This document shows positions 17,076 to 27,748 of a stretch of DNA of 49,472 nt, piece by piece. Numbering within the stretch: the stretch's first letter is position 1; each line of letters opens with the position of its first letter. A program made the position numbers and the translations under genes. The notes beneath the pieces are model-generated. The model ran no database searches. It was given only the letters and a program-made list of their open reading frames with translations, and had not been told where the DNA came from. Location: assembly GCA_964510065.1 (NCBI GenBank), contig CAZEAC010000030.1:1-49472 (forward strand). The letters are read 5' to 3'. This stretch comes from CAZEAC01 sp964510065 (GTDB lineage Bacteria; Bdellovibrionota_C; UBA2361; CAIXSY01).

Positions 17076-20000
17076 ATGACAGAATCCAATCCTTCGACAA
17101 GAAGCCAACGCAAGCTGTTAGAAATAGAGACACTACTAAAGGGCGCTTCGCCTGATCCCAAGAGCGCGGCAAACGAGATACTAGAACGGTCGGCCCTTGC
17201 GACGCTGCTCTTTGGCAATGCCCCTGCCGGGTATCTTGAGAGTAAGCAGGCGGCCGAGCTTGTTGCTGTGACTGAGAATGCCGCCAAGGCTCTATGTCAG
17301 TTTATGAGTGCTGCGCAGACTCCTTATGTCGCAACTTCGCCACTGAGTAATGCTCTCGCAGTGTATGTAGTCAATCTCGACCGTCCTTTTATAATTAATA
17401 CCTTAACTGAAACGATCCGTGAGCTCGGTGCCGAGATTACCGCGCTGCTCCATCCAATCGTGCGGCTACAAGATAATCATGTTTCTCTTTCCTATCTTGA
17501 GATTGCGGGCATTGCTGAGAAGGAACGGGAGACCGTCGAAAAGATGCTGCGCGAAGCGCTTCAGGCACTTGCCGTGGTTACCGACGATTTCACCGGAATG
17601 CTTGTCCGCGCCGATACCCTGGGACGCATTCTTGAAAATCCACCGCGAAGTTCCAGCTCGCCGCAAATAGAACGGCGCGAGATTTTAGAATTTCTGCGCT
17701 GGCTTGCTGATGGTGGATTTGTGTTTCTTGGGCACGCTGAATGGACTGACACGCCGAAGCAGGATCTCGAGGCCACGACGATGCTCGGACTTTACAAGAC
17801 TCCGGCGCTTCAGGCGGCACTCATCGAAGAGTCTCGCCGCGAGATTGCTCGTGTAGCGAAAGGAGGCGAAATTATCGGCATCACAAGGCTTCGCACGCGA
17901 AGCATTGTCCATCGCCGATCGAGATTAATGCATCTTGTGGTTGAAGAACCGGTCTCCGACTCGCGCGGGAGAACGTTCCATACGATCATCGGCATGCTTA
18001 CCTCAAAGGCTCGCGGACAGGAATCATCGAGTGTTCCAATTATCCGACGCAAACTTTCAAAGCTAATAGAATTGGAACAGGCGACGCCAAACAGCTTCCA
18101 CTACAAGAATATTGTTAATTTTATCGATCATATGCCCAAAGAGGAGGCCTTTCGCTTCGATGTGGACACTCTTCATGGCGCGATTGTCGACACACTGAGT
18201 ACCCACGGCAGAGGCGACGTACGCATTTCGGTGTTAATAGACCCAGCGCAAATTGGCGCTTCTTTTCTGATAGTCATGCCGCGTGACCGCTTTAATACAT
18301 CTGCTCGTAAGAAACTGCAGCAGTACGTTGAAGACCTCATGACCGCAACACGCGGGTCGAGCGAGTATCTCCTCGATGTTTCCGACAAGGCAGTTGCAAA
18401 GTTCTATTTTACCGCGGCACCATCAGGCAACACGATGCCGGTGCTTGTTCCGGAGAATATTCGCCAAGAAGTCGCGGCGCTTGTGCGTGGATGGCGTGAG
18501 AATGTGGCCGAGCTTCTCGTCGCGAAAGGAAGGCAAGATAATGTGGCTGTTATTCTTCGCCGATTTGAAGAGGCGTTCCCCGAAGACTATATCGCGCTTA
18601 CTGGGGCGCGTGAGATGTTCGCTGATATCTCCGCGATTGAAGCGCTCTCGCCAGGCTCGCCAATCTCACTGTGCCTTTCACCGAGCACAACAGCTGCGCC
18701 GGGCATGCTTTCTCTCTATTCTGGTGCTTTTGGTTCGCCCGGTGCAGAGATACCGCTGGGGCGTTCTTTAGGCATACTCGAGAATGCGGGGCTTGAGGTA
18801 TTGCACGAGCGGACGTTTAAAATAAGCCCGCGCGAAAGCGCGGCGGTGTATCTTCATCGTTTCGAAGTAAAACCGAAAGGCACGCTGCAGCTCGATATTA
18901 CGCGATTTGAGAAGATTGGCGCGCCCGCTCTAGTTTCGGTGTTTCGAAATGAGACGGTGAACGATCCCCTAAATATGCTTTTTCTAGGCGCGGGATTGGA
19001 ACTCCGCGCAGTCGCGGTTCTTCGTGCATACAGCGCCTTCCTTGCCCAGGCGAATAAGTTTGCCACGCGCCATGCGATCTATAACGCGCTTACTGGAACA
19101 ACACAGGCGGCGCTCAAACTTTGGCAGATCTTCTCCCTGAAGTTCGACCCTGATCGCGGAGAGAGCCGCGAGGCACGGCTCACCGCGATTCATGAACTCG
19201 AGGAGGATTACCAGGATATCTTGGCGGGCGTTCACGATATCAATCAGGACCGTATCCTTCGTGGTCTAGGAATATTACTCGGAAATACCGTACGCACCAA
19301 TTTCTACACTCACTCAAATGCAATCGCGCTAAAGCTGCATTCAGAGAAAACTGAAATTCTACCGCAGCCGCGACCGAAGTTCGAAATTTTCGTAAGCTCA
19401 CCAATCGTGGAAGGCATTCACCTTCGAAGCAGTATGGTTGCCCGTGGCGGCCTGCGCTGGAGCGATAGAAAGGATGACTACCGAACCGAAGTGCTCGGTT
19501 TGATGAAGACCCAAAAGATTAAGAACGTAGTAATTGTGCCCTCGGGAGCAAAGGGCGGATTTATTGTAAGAACGTTGCCCGAGGATCCAGCTCAAGTAAA
19601 AGGCGCAGTTGAGAACGCCTACCGTGAATATATCCGTGCGCTGCTCTCACTTACCGACAATCGAATCGAAGGCAAAGTAGTGACACCAGCGCGTGTGCTA
19701 GCCTACGACGGCGAAGATCCCTATTTTGTTGTAGCTGCAGATAAAGGCACGGCGACATTCAGCGACATCGCCAATAAGATTGCAACAGATGAATTTAAAT
19801 TTTGGCTAGGCGATGCCTTTGCGTCAGGCGGATCCAACGGGTACGACCACAAAAAATACGCGATTACCGCGCGCGGTGCGTGGGAGTGCACCAAGAGACT
19901 CTTTGCTGAAGCGGGAATCGATCATAACTCTCCCTTTAGTGTCGTTGGCATCGGCGATATGTCAGGGGATGTGTTTGGCAACGGCTTGTTGCTCTCGCCG

Positions 20001-21824
20001 CAGATGATGCTTGTCGCCGCGTTCGATCATCGAGCTATCTTTTTGGACCCAACACCTGATATTGCGCGCGCTTACGAAGAACGAAAGCGCCTTTTTGAGA
20101 GCAAGGGATCGAGCTGGTCGGACTACCGTCGTGAACTCATTAGTAGCGGCGGCGGCGTGTATGGGCGCTTTGATAAAGAGATTACACTCACCTCTGAGAT
20201 TCGAGTGCGACTTGGCATCGCCGACGACTTCCCCAAAGTTGTAAATGGCGAGCAGCTTATCTCGTGTATCCTCAAAGCGCCAGTTGATCTGCTTTGGAAC
20301 GGTGGTATTGGTACCTATGTAAAAGCCGCTTCCGAGTCGAACAGCGATGTCAACGACAGTACCAACGATAGAGTGCGCATAAACGCCGAGGATCTCCGCG
20401 CGAAGGTTGTTTCAGAAGGTGGCAATCTTGGATTTACCCAACGCGCGCGAGTTGCATTTTCGCAGTGTGGTGGGAGAATTACTACCGATGCAATCGACAA
20501 TTCCGGAGGAGTTGATCTCTCGGACCACGAGGTAAATCTCAAGATTCTCTTCGGAAGACTTATCGCCAAGGGGGCGTTGACCATCGACGAGCGCAATAAC
20601 GTGCTCCGTGATATGGCCGGCGAAGTATGTGATCTCGTGCTCGAACACAACGCGAGTCATGCATTGGCGCTTAGTCTTGGTGTAAGCAGGACCAGGCGCA
20701 ACATCGAATATGTGAAAGAGCTGCTAAAACAGATGTCGAAGCTTGGGTATCTTAACCGAGACCTTGAGGCGCTTCCCGATGACGAGGAGCTCGACGATCG
20801 TGCGCGCAAGAAGGAAGGGCTAGTGCGCCCCGAAGTCGCGGTATGTCACGCCGTAGTAAAAATGTGGTCGCAGGATTTCTTAGCTCGTTCCAAACTCATT
20901 GACGATCCGCTGCTAAAGCAATATTTGCTCGCTTATTTCCCTAAACGAATAGGCGAAAAGTATTCTGACGAAGTATTTCAGCACCCGCTCGCGCGCGAGA
21001 TCATTGTTACCGAGATTTCGAATAAAGTTATTGATGCCGTAAGCATCTCTTTTATCCACCGCTTGGCAGTGAACCAATCGGCGCATCCTGAATGGGTGAT
21101 CTGCTGCGCGCTTGCCGCGGAAATGATCTTTCCCTTTTGCGATATTCGAGCACAGTTAAGAGGGCTTGATAACGCCCAGCACAACTCGCGCTTCTTAGCA
21201 TTGCATACCGAGATTGCCCGTACGCTACGTGCCTCGGCAGGTTGGATGGTAAGTGCACATGATCATGCAAAGAGTCTATCGGAGCTGGTGACTCTTTATA
21301 AGAAGCCGCTTGCCACGCTGGTGATGGATATCGAGCAGGTACTTGGCGGGCGCGAGAAAGAGATTTACGAAGAGCGTTTAAAGCGCGATCAGGATTTGAA
21401 GCTCGGCGATTTTGAGCGAAAGAGTCTTGCGGTGCTGCCATTGATTATACCGGTCATGGAAATGCTCTTTACCTCGCGAACTTCGAAGAAAGACGTACTC
21501 TTAGTTGGGCAGATCTACTCACAGATACTTGAAACGCTAGGGATTAGTCGCTTTGTGGTCATGGGTACACCGATTGAGGCGCAGTCGCGCTGGGACAACG
21601 AGCTCCTAATTAATTCCTATGACGAGATCCGTCGCGCGCTTTCGGTGATTGCATGTTCGTTGCTTGAAAAGGGAGCAACGCGCCGCGAAGATGTCATTAC
21701 GATGATTTCAGGCAGCCCCAGTTTCGAGCGGCTCTCTACACTGCTACAGGAGCTCCGCGAGGGCACGCCAAATCCGGCCGCCCTTTCCGTGTTGGGAAGG
21801 TCGCTTAAGAATTTCCAGTTGTGA
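17076..21824 (+). CDS. gdhB: NAD-specific glutamate dehydrogenase, large GDH-180 type
   Basis: This 1582-residue enzyme has the length of GDH-180 proteins (about 1500-1650) such as Pseudomonas GdhB and Streptomyces NAD-GDH. These oxidise glutamate to 2-oxoglutarate and ammonia with NAD. A long N-terminal regulatory region precedes the catalytic core. The core is marked by ARGGLRWSDR with a lysine-rich run after it (about residues 790-815), VPSGAKGGF (about 820), GIGDMSGDVFGNG (about 958), WNGGIGTYVKA (about 1075) and EGGNLGFTQ (about 1115). A large C-terminal domain follows. All core motifs look intact. It stands alone and divergent from the regulator operon. The symbol follows the Pseudomonas name; other species use gdh or gdh2. 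Confidence 0.95.
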   Translation: MTESNPSTRSQRKLLEIETLLKGASPDPKSAANEILERSALATLLFGNAPAGYLESKQAAELVAVTENAAKALCQFMSAAQTPYVATSPLSNALAVYVVNLDRPFIINTLTETIRELGAEITALLHPIVRLQDNHVSLSYLEIAGIAEKERETVEKMLREALQALAVVTDDFTGMLVRADTLGRILENPPRSSSSPQIERREILEFLRWLADGGFVFLGHAEWTDTPKQDLEATTMLGLYKTPALQAALIEESRREIARVAKGGEIIGITRLRTRSIVHRRSRLMHLVVEEPVSDSRGRTFHTIIGMLTSKARGQESSSVPIIRRKLSKLIELEQATPNSFHYKNIVNFIDHMPKEEAFRFDVDTLHGAIVDTLSTHGRGDVRISVLIDPAQIGASFLIVMPRDRFNTSARKKLQQYVEDLMTATRGSSEYLLDVSDKAVAKFYFTAAPSGNTMPVLVPENIRQEVAALVRGWRENVAELLVAKGRQDNVAVILRRFEEAFPEDYIALTGAREMFADISAIEALSPGSPISLCLSPSTTAAPGMLSLYSGAFGSPGAEIPLGRSLGILENAGLEVLHERTFKISPRESAAVYLHRFEVKPKGTLQLDITRFEKIGAPALVSVFRNETVNDPLNMLFLGAGLELRAVAVLRAYSAFLAQANKFATRHAIYNALTGTTQAALKLWQIFSLKFDPDRGESREARLTAIHELEEDYQDILAGVHDINQDRILRGLGILLGNTVRTNFYTHSNAIALKLHSEKTEILPQPRPKFEIFVSSPIVEGIHLRSSMVARGGLRWSDRKDDYRTEVLGLMKTQKIKNVVIVPSGAKGGFIVRTLPEDPAQVKGAVENAYREYIRALLSLTDNRIEGKVVTPARVLAYDGEDPYFVVAADKGTATFSDIANKIATDEFKFWLGDAFASGGSNGYDHKKYAITARGAWECTKRLFAEAGIDHNSPFSVVGIGDMSGDVFGNGLLLSPQMMLVAAFDHRAIFLDPTPDIARAYEERKRLFESKGSSWSDYRRELISSGGGVYGRFDKEITLTSEIRVRLGIADDFPKVVNGEQLISCILKAPVDLLWNGGIGTYVKAASESNSDVNDSTNDRVRINAEDLRAKVVSEGGNLGFTQRARVAFSQCGGRITTDAIDNSGGVDLSDHEVNLKILFGRLIAKGALTIDERNNVLRDMAGEVCDLVLEHNASHALALSLGVSRTRRNIEYVKELLKQMSKLGYLNRDLEALPDDEELDDRARKKEGLVRPEVAVCHAVVKMWSQDFLARSKLIDDPLLKQYLLAYFPKRIGEKYSDEVFQHPLAREIIVTEISNKVIDAVSISFIHRLAVNQSAHPEWVICCALAAEMIFPFCDIRAQLRGLDNAQHNSRFLALHTEIARTLRASAGWMVSAHDHAKSLSELVTLYKKPLATLVMDIEQVLGGREKEIYEERLKRDQDLKLGDFERKSLAVLPLIIPVMEMLFTSRTSKKDVLLVGQIYSQILETLGISRFVVMGTPIEAQSRWDNELLINSYDEIRRALSVIACSLLEKGATRREDVITMISGSPSFERLSTLLQELREGTPNPAALSVLGRSLKNFQL

Positions 21825-21885
21825 CGATGGCAGCGTGATGGGGCAATGAGTTTCTTCTCAGTTCCCTTCAATACAATGAATCTAA

Positions 21886-21955
21886 GACCGCGCGAATCCG
21901 CTAAGCTATTGAAATCGCGAGCGAATAGAGCATCACAAAATAGTCGCGCGCGGTC
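21886..21955. repeat. Inverted repeat downstream of the GDH gene
   Basis: AGACCGCGCGA at 21886-21896 is mirrored by TCGCGCGCGGTCT at 21943-21955, with one extra CG in the right arm. The spacer is about 46 bases, long for a simple terminator, and no T-run follows. Confidence 0.4.
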
Positions 21956-21960
21956 TCCGA

Positions 21961-21986
21961 GACAATTTCTCGGGACAATTTCTGGG
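21961..21986. repeat. Tandem 13-bp repeat
   Basis: GACAATTTCTCGG (21961-21973) is followed directly by GACAATTTCTGGG (21974-21986), 12 of 13 bases identical. No function is apparent. The 290 bases between the GDH gene and the gene at 22115 otherwise show only this and the preceding inverted repeat. Confidence 0.6.
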
Positions 21987-22114
21987 GATAATGAGGAGTA
22001 GGAAATGCTCCATTTTGTCGAACAAGTCGAATAACTCTATTGACGGGACTGGGATGCAGCAACATGCTCTCAGGTCAAAACTCCGAGTAAAGAGCTTCTC
22101 TGATAGGTTTTATC

Positions 22115-22912
22115 ATGGTTTACAATTGGCTCATGTTGCTCGTGATTTTTATTCCGCACCTGCTTGTTGCCGAACCGGTACCGAGTCCTACCCCCACCGA
22201 TCTCGTAAGTGGAGACTGTCCATCAGATATTTTGTTCAATACTACATGCTCTCGTGAAGGGCATTCGTGCGATCGAGTTCTCTCTCGTAATAATCAGAAG
22301 CTAATACGAACCTTTGTGTGCATGAGATGTAGTCACGGCGATCCCAATAAAACCTACCTTGATTGGCATAACACAGATGTTCTTCGAGTGGTGACGGGCA
22401 CGCTATGTGGATCCAAAGTTGAAGTAGAAAGAGAGGATTCTCAAACTGTCATTGACACCCCGCACCTCGGTCAATGCCGCGAAGTCAGCGGCTCTCGCAC
22501 ATTGACCGTCAAATCGAGTATCTCCGAGACTACTATTAGCTGCTCGGGGACAAGCACGCCTACTACCACGCTCCCTTCGACAACTGCTGCGCAGGGATCA
22601 GGGGTAAGCACTACTACCCAAACATCTACTACTACGACTACAGCTAAATCAGCAGGGACTTCAAACTTCAAGTTGCCATGTATGATTCTAACCAAAGTTT
22701 GGGACGGAAAATGGGAGTCGGGGTATACCGTCGCCCCCGACGGCAGCTGGGGGATTCCACCGGGTGGCGTGGATACATACTCTGGGTATAAGATTACTAG
22801 CGAAACAGTAGATGAGTCCACAAGCTGCCCTGCCCCCTACCGCCGAAAAGGCAGCGGTGAATGCGAAGCTCATGACGATCCGAACAAGTCTCTTGGAATC
22901 AGCTGCCCCTGA
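22115..22912 (+). CDS. Secreted cysteine-containing protein with a Thr-rich linker
   Basis: The 265-residue protein starts with a signal peptide (about residues 1-19, ending LLVAEP). Residues 30-150 contain many cysteines, including CSREGHSC and CMRC, suggesting disulfides outside the cytoplasm. A Thr/Ser-rich linker (about 150-188) links them to a second Cys-bearing, Gly/Trp-rich domain (about 190-265). I recognise no family. The two-domain layout with a Thr-rich hinge is common in extracellular binding or enzymatic proteins. It stands before the beta-helix protein gene, with a 158-base gap. An AGG lies upstream of the ATG. Confidence 0.65.
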   Translation: MVYNWLMLLVIFIPHLLVAEPVPSPTPTDLVSGDCPSDILFNTTCSREGHSCDRVLSRNNQKLIRTFVCMRCSHGDPNKTYLDWHNTDVLRVVTGTLCGSKVEVEREDSQTVIDTPHLGQCREVSGSRTLTVKSSISETTISCSGTSTPTTTLPSTTAAQGSGVSTTTQTSTTTTTAKSAGTSNFKLPCMILTKVWDGKWESGYTVAPDGSWGIPPGGVDTYSGYKITSETVDESTSCPAPYRRKGSGECEAHDDPNKSLGISCP

Positions 22913-23070
22913 ATTTGAAATCTGCCGGCAGAACGGATGAATTTCAGCATTATCCCATATGTTTGATCTTGCTTTCACCCCGTGCACCTATACAGAAGCA
23001 CTAAAAGTACGTTATGCATTGAAGACGAAGGCTACCGAAAAGTCCGGATGAGAACTTCCTTGGAGACGCT

Positions 23071-25410
23071 GTGAAAAACTATTACGGAATTGTGCTTCTC
23101 CTGCTCATGCTATCAGCTCGATATGCGATCGGTACTCCAGGAGATATTCGCGCGGTCCGAATTCTGAGTGACGGCTGGCGAGCAGAAGTGGATGTTGAAG
23201 GTTTTCGGACAGGAGGCAGCTACAATTTCGGGCTAGGAGCTGACAACGTACCGCTTAGCCCGACCATTACACTGACCATCGTATCACAGGGGTACAATTC
23301 TAATGGTGTGCTTGGCACAATTACAAGAACCGTCTATGGAACACGCTGGGTACGCCTGCCTTATCCCAACCAATCGTTAAGAGCCGAGGTCGAGGCGAAT
23401 GGAGTATTTACTACAACGATCGCCCTTTCGGACTTCGTTTATTATGACGATCGCGCCGGTGGAGTGGGAACCTCAGGCACGCAGCCCACGGTAACGATTC
23501 TACGAGGTTTCTATACAGATAGCGGCCCGGGTGGAGTCGGCCTACAAAACAGCTTGGCGGCTGCCATGGCAGTAACTAATAACTCCACGCTCACCTATCC
23601 CAAAGTAATCGGGCGCTGGGCCTGGCCTGGGTACGAAAAAATGAACAGCGATTTTCTGGTCGAAGCCGTGGCCTTCAATCGCTTTGCAAGATACGGTAAT
23701 CCGGTAGCCGCAGTGAAGTTCAATGCCGAGGATCAAAGCGGGCATAGCTCTTCGGCGCTTTCCACAGCAATGACAATCTCATCGCGAAGTGGCGATAAGA
23801 ACCCAGTTTTGGTTTATGCAGGCACTCTCGATATCGATACGTTAAGCCAGAGCGAGACTATTGCAGTAAATTTCAAAGCTTTCCCCTGGGTTGGCGATGA
23901 GTCATCTGTGCTCGACTCGAGAAGCAGCGCCGATGGTGTTGTCCAGCCCGACGAGCGTCTTGGTCCGCTCCATTATGTTAATGATAAGAAAGGACAGTAT
24001 GGAAGTGGCTACGCATATGTTGCAGCGAGCGGCGATGACACCACGGGTCAAGTATATGTCACCCAGACGGCCAGCGAAAATGGAAGCGCATTTCGGACTA
24101 TTGAGAAAGCCGCCGAAGCGATTAGAGCTTATCATTCTTCGAACTTTGGACGCAGCGATGCTGGAGGTGGAACTATTGTACTTGCGAGTGGGAGTTATAA
24201 CTTTCCCGGTGCCGTTACGGCCGATCTGGGAGCAATGAAGATCTGGCTCACGATTAAGCCTGCGTCAAATGCAACTCGGGCTTCGACCGTCATTTCCACC
24301 GGGTTCGGGCAATCATTTAAGGCAACACATCTTAAGATCGAAGGGCTCACCGTTGCCTCGGCTTCCGCGAACCTCATCACCGGAAGGTCCGCTACGGATA
24401 TACTCTGGCTGCATAACAACAGTATTGATCTGAGCGCTCCATCAGCGATCTGGTCATTTAAACTCGCTTACGCGACCGACAATGAACTTAAGGTTTACAA
24501 AAGCCCTGCCGGCTACCGCTTCGTAACCTATAATCAGACCACTCCTTTTGCGTTAATCCGCGGAAATCGAGCCGACCTCTGGAATAGCAGTAATTTCTAC
24601 GCTGTTTTCGGAAATAAAAATTTCTCGGGACATAGCTTTAGCGAAAGTGATGGCAGTCTGGGACAGCTCTCCGACAACAGTATCTTCGCATTTAATACAG
24701 TATATGGCCTTATCGGGCATAACGGTATAAACCTCGCGAATAATTCGATGATTACTCACGGGTTTGCGTTGGTACAAAATCTCTTCGAAAGTTCAAGTAC
24801 AACAAACGAACCGATGATGTATATTGCCGGGGGTGGCGGCGTCGGCGCACCAACAACTCAGATCATTCTTTGGCATAATACCCTTGTGGGAGCGCGAAGC
24901 GGTTTCGCGTACAGCTACAACAGCGCTGATTCAACGCCGATAATTAAGAATAACTGGAGTCATAAATTCAATATTTACAGAGAATACGCCGTAAAAACCG
25001 ACACACATCAAGACAGCAATACGGTGGGCGATAAGACCGGTAACTGGTCAATCGTGTATTCAGTCGGCTACTACGGTAATTATATTCGACAGAATAGCTT
25101 CCCAGGCGATTTCGACGGGCTCGCTACAATCGCCCCGCGCACTTCAAACGAAGTGCTCGAAATCGGCTATTCAGATAATAAGTCTACTGAGGTAAATGGT
25201 ACGGGTAATGGCACCTACACCCTGGAAAGCGGCTCGCGCGCTATTGACATCGGTAATTTCGAGCCTTCTCTTAACTTACTTGTTCCTTACGACCTTCGCG
25301 GTCAAGCTCGCAGCGGAGCCGCCGATGCGGGAGCATACGAATTTCAAAGCACTGGCAATATGACGACACCACATGCGCCCTCAAATTTGAGTATCAATAC
25401 GGCAAACTAA
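23071..25410 (+). CDS. Secreted right-handed parallel beta-helix protein with choice-of-anchor-Q end
   Basis: The GTG start has TTGGAG eight bases upstream. The 779-residue protein has a signal peptide (about 1-21), an N-terminal beta-sandwich-like part (to about 310), and a repetitive Asn-rich beta-helix at about 330-740 with recurring N-x-[IVL] rungs. The C-terminus (SRAIDIGN, then YDLRGQARSGAADAGAYEF) is the typical ending of choice-of-anchor-Q proteins. Beta-helices of this kind bind or cut polysaccharides, or act as surface adhesins. No catalytic site of a lyase or hydrolase could be picked out. It probably acts at the cell surface or outside the cell. Confidence 0.85.
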   Translation: MKNYYGIVLLLLMLSARYAIGTPGDIRAVRILSDGWRAEVDVEGFRTGGSYNFGLGADNVPLSPTITLTIVSQGYNSNGVLGTITRTVYGTRWVRLPYPNQSLRAEVEANGVFTTTIALSDFVYYDDRAGGVGTSGTQPTVTILRGFYTDSGPGGVGLQNSLAAAMAVTNNSTLTYPKVIGRWAWPGYEKMNSDFLVEAVAFNRFARYGNPVAAVKFNAEDQSGHSSSALSTAMTISSRSGDKNPVLVYAGTLDIDTLSQSETIAVNFKAFPWVGDESSVLDSRSSADGVVQPDERLGPLHYVNDKKGQYGSGYAYVAASGDDTTGQVYVTQTASENGSAFRTIEKAAEAIRAYHSSNFGRSDAGGGTIVLASGSYNFPGAVTADLGAMKIWLTIKPASNATRASTVISTGFGQSFKATHLKIEGLTVASASANLITGRSATDILWLHNNSIDLSAPSAIWSFKLAYATDNELKVYKSPAGYRFVTYNQTTPFALIRGNRADLWNSSNFYAVFGNKNFSGHSFSESDGSLGQLSDNSIFAFNTVYGLIGHNGINLANNSMITHGFALVQNLFESSSTTNEPMMYIAGGGGVGAPTTQIILWHNTLVGARSGFAYSYNSADSTPIIKNNWSHKFNIYREYAVKTDTHQDSNTVGDKTGNWSIVYSVGYYGNYIRQNSFPGDFDGLATIAPRTSNEVLEIGYSDNKSTEVNGTGNGTYTLESGSRAIDIGNFEPSLNLLVPYDLRGQARSGAADAGAYEFQSTGNMTTPHAPSNLSINTAN

Positions 25411-25523
25411 GCGGCGACGCCTCGTTCACAAGCTTCATGGGAGGAAACTCGTATAATAAGCCGCGTCTCCCAGGCGCCTTCGCTATTATTTCTTAGCGAG
25501 ACATTTTAGGGTACAACTAAGCG

Positions 25524-27620
25524 ATGAGTAGCCAATCGCCCTCGCCCGCTTCGGAAAACACTTTAACTGATAGAATCAAAAAATTAGGTAGAAGACCGAC
25601 TTCTGACGTCGTTGTCAATCGCGATGTGGTCCGAGTACTTGGGCAGGTCGAGCCACTTCTTGAACGCGCCATAAAAGCACAATCTCTGCCGATTCGTGAG
25701 GGGCTACAGGTCATAGAATCGTTGGAAAAAGTCTTTTCAAGATTAAGAAACCTACCGCTCGATATACAGTTTATTGCCGAAGCTCGCTGGATAAATCGAA
25801 AAGCGCACCGGGAAATCGAGCGCTGCTACAAGGCCCTTGCTCATCGAATCGCCAAAAGCTTACAGCAGGGCGAGTCGGGCGCCGTTGATGCTTTGGTAAA
25901 CGGACTCTCTTCAACATCGTTTCTAGTTCGCCTGTGTTGCGCCGGGCTGATCTCGCAAAGCTCTCCGCGATTATTCACCACAAAGCATGCCGCTGAAATG
26001 TTCGAATTTGCAAAAACGCATAGCGCGCACCCCACGACCAGGCGTTCGCAGATCTCATACTTTGCAAAATGGGCCGACCATAAAGCTGAAGGTCGCGCAG
26101 CAGTGAATGTCCTGGTGAAGGCAGTCGAAGCGCAACCGGACTTCTTTCGCGATTCGTTGCTCGTGCATTGCTTTGAAAGCGAGGAAGCAGGACACAGATA
26201 TCTTTGCCATGTAGTCATTAGGAAAGCCGCGCATGTATTGGCAACTCCGGAATACGCGGCAAGCTTTGTTCGAAAACTTTCCGAACAGCGCGAAGGTGCG
26301 CTTTGTGAAGCGGGATTATTAGAGTCGATGCTGAAGAGCGAACTAAATCCAGACGACAAGGAGGCAACGCAAGGAATACTCGTATCGTTTCTTGGATCAT
26401 TAAATTCGCGCAACGAGAATCACGTGTCGGCACGAACTCTCGGGGTGCTTTGTTATCAATTAGGCGACGAGGGCGAGCGGCTATTTCTTGAAGTGCTTTC
26501 TTCTATAAGCAGTTCGCTTCTACCAAGAGTCGCCATTGGGTTCGAAAACTCGACAAGCGTGGCGCGAGTCCTTGCACAGCGGTTTGCGAATGATATGAGC
26601 CGCGATCCTGAGCTCGATGAAAAGAGCGTTGTTGCTTACGCAAAAGCACTTAAGAAGCTGGATCAACAAACAGGGACGGAAGAGGCATTATTGCATCTTA
26701 TGAGCTTTGCTGAGCGTCGAGAGTACGAGGGGTCCAACCTTGGCGTGCCCAACCTTATTCATATGTGGTCTCGCGAGAATCCCGGACGCATCCGCGCTTT
26801 TTTGCATTCGACTGTAGATTCCGCGCTTCCTTGTGGACACTGTGCGATGCTGGGCTGGAGTCGGCAGATAGCGAACGATCGTTACTTGCGAGACGCCGTC
26901 GTAGATTACACGGTAGCGGCGTTACGATCTCATGACACCAAACTGCTTTCAACGATCTCAGACGCCTTACGCCTGCAGCGTTCGATCTCATGTTTTGAGA
27001 ATGCTCCTCGCATTATAGAGAGCCTTAGTAGAGCTGGCCGAGGAGAAAGCGCCGACTGGATCTCACAAGAGATTCTCGTTATTTCCGCGTTAATGGATGT
27101 TCCGCCCAGTAAATTCGCCGCTCACCTCGCAACGCAGAGCAATTTTTTCTCCGCTCCTATCCCTGATGATGAAGGCTACGTTGAGCATTCAAGCATGTCC
27201 TATAGACGCAGCCATTTCGCTGAGCGGATCTATCTTCCAATACTTGCGTACCTCGCGCGTCATCATCATGAAGACGTGTTCTTAAGGCAAACACTCGATA
27301 GGATTTTGAAAATCGATAAAGATGAATTTCGAAGTCTACTTGCTCGGGCACTTATCGATTTTCCCGATCCAGCCAACGAGACGATCATTCGCGCGCTTAT
27401 AAAAGATTCAAAAAGTGCCGTTCGGATATTTGCCTTCGGGGCATTGGCTGTTCAGGGACACCATGGATATCAAGAGGTAAATAGATTGCAGTCGAGCAGC
27501 GATCCAACAGTTGCGAAGGAGGCGCGTGAGGCATTCCTAAATCGCGGCTTCTTTATCATGGGTAGACGCCCGAATTACGAAGAACATGAGTTTTCGGCTT
27601 CTACGAGCAGCTTCGCCTGA
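25524..27620 (+). CDS. HEAT-repeat-like alpha-helical protein
   Basis: This 698-residue protein lacks a signal peptide and a membrane helix, so it should be cytoplasmic. It is helical throughout, with a HEAT/ARM-like rhythm. The clearest repeat is near the C-terminus (RSLLARALIDFPDPANETII, then KSAVRIFAFGALAVQGHHG). I do not recognise a catalytic domain. It stands between two secreted-protein genes with its own short upstream gap, and only a weak ribosome site precedes the ATG. A scaffold or regulatory role is possible but not shown. Confidence 0.6.
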   Translation: MSSQSPSPASENTLTDRIKKLGRRPTSDVVVNRDVVRVLGQVEPLLERAIKAQSLPIREGLQVIESLEKVFSRLRNLPLDIQFIAEARWINRKAHREIERCYKALAHRIAKSLQQGESGAVDALVNGLSSTSFLVRLCCAGLISQSSPRLFTTKHAAEMFEFAKTHSAHPTTRRSQISYFAKWADHKAEGRAAVNVLVKAVEAQPDFFRDSLLVHCFESEEAGHRYLCHVVIRKAAHVLATPEYAASFVRKLSEQREGALCEAGLLESMLKSELNPDDKEATQGILVSFLGSLNSRNENHVSARTLGVLCYQLGDEGERLFLEVLSSISSSLLPRVAIGFENSTSVARVLAQRFANDMSRDPELDEKSVVAYAKALKKLDQQTGTEEALLHLMSFAERREYEGSNLGVPNLIHMWSRENPGRIRAFLHSTVDSALPCGHCAMLGWSRQIANDRYLRDAVVDYTVAALRSHDTKLLSTISDALRLQRSISCFENAPRIIESLSRAGRGESADWISQEILVISALMDVPPSKFAAHLATQSNFFSAPIPDDEGYVEHSSMSYRRSHFAERIYLPILAYLARHHHEDVFLRQTLDRILKIDKDEFRSLLARALIDFPDPANETIIRALIKDSKSAVRIFAFGALAVQGHHGYQEVNRLQSSSDPTVAKEAREAFLNRGFFIMGRRPNYEEHEFSASTSSFA

Positions 27621-27739
27621 AGGCTTTCTTAAATTGAGAATTCGTCTCTAGCACCCCGATACGAGCTGGAGCCTTTCTCTTAATAGCTATTTTTAGGCCT
27701 ATTGATCACTCATCTCCTACTGCGATTATACTTATATTC

Positions 27740-27748
27740 TGATATAAT
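27740..27748 (+). promoter_or_regulatory. Extended -10 promoter of the C25-like/TSP3 protein gene
   Basis: TGATATAAT contains a perfect TATAAT at 27743-27748 preceded by TG-N, the extended -10 form that needs little or no -35 box. The surrounding 60 bases are strongly AT-rich. Transcription would start near 27755, about 50 bases before the ATG at 27806. Confidence 0.55.

Noticed and set aside
21991..22257. An 88-codon frame overlapping the Thr-rich secreted protein
   Set aside because: It overlaps the start of a gene with a clear signal peptide and lacks domain features.
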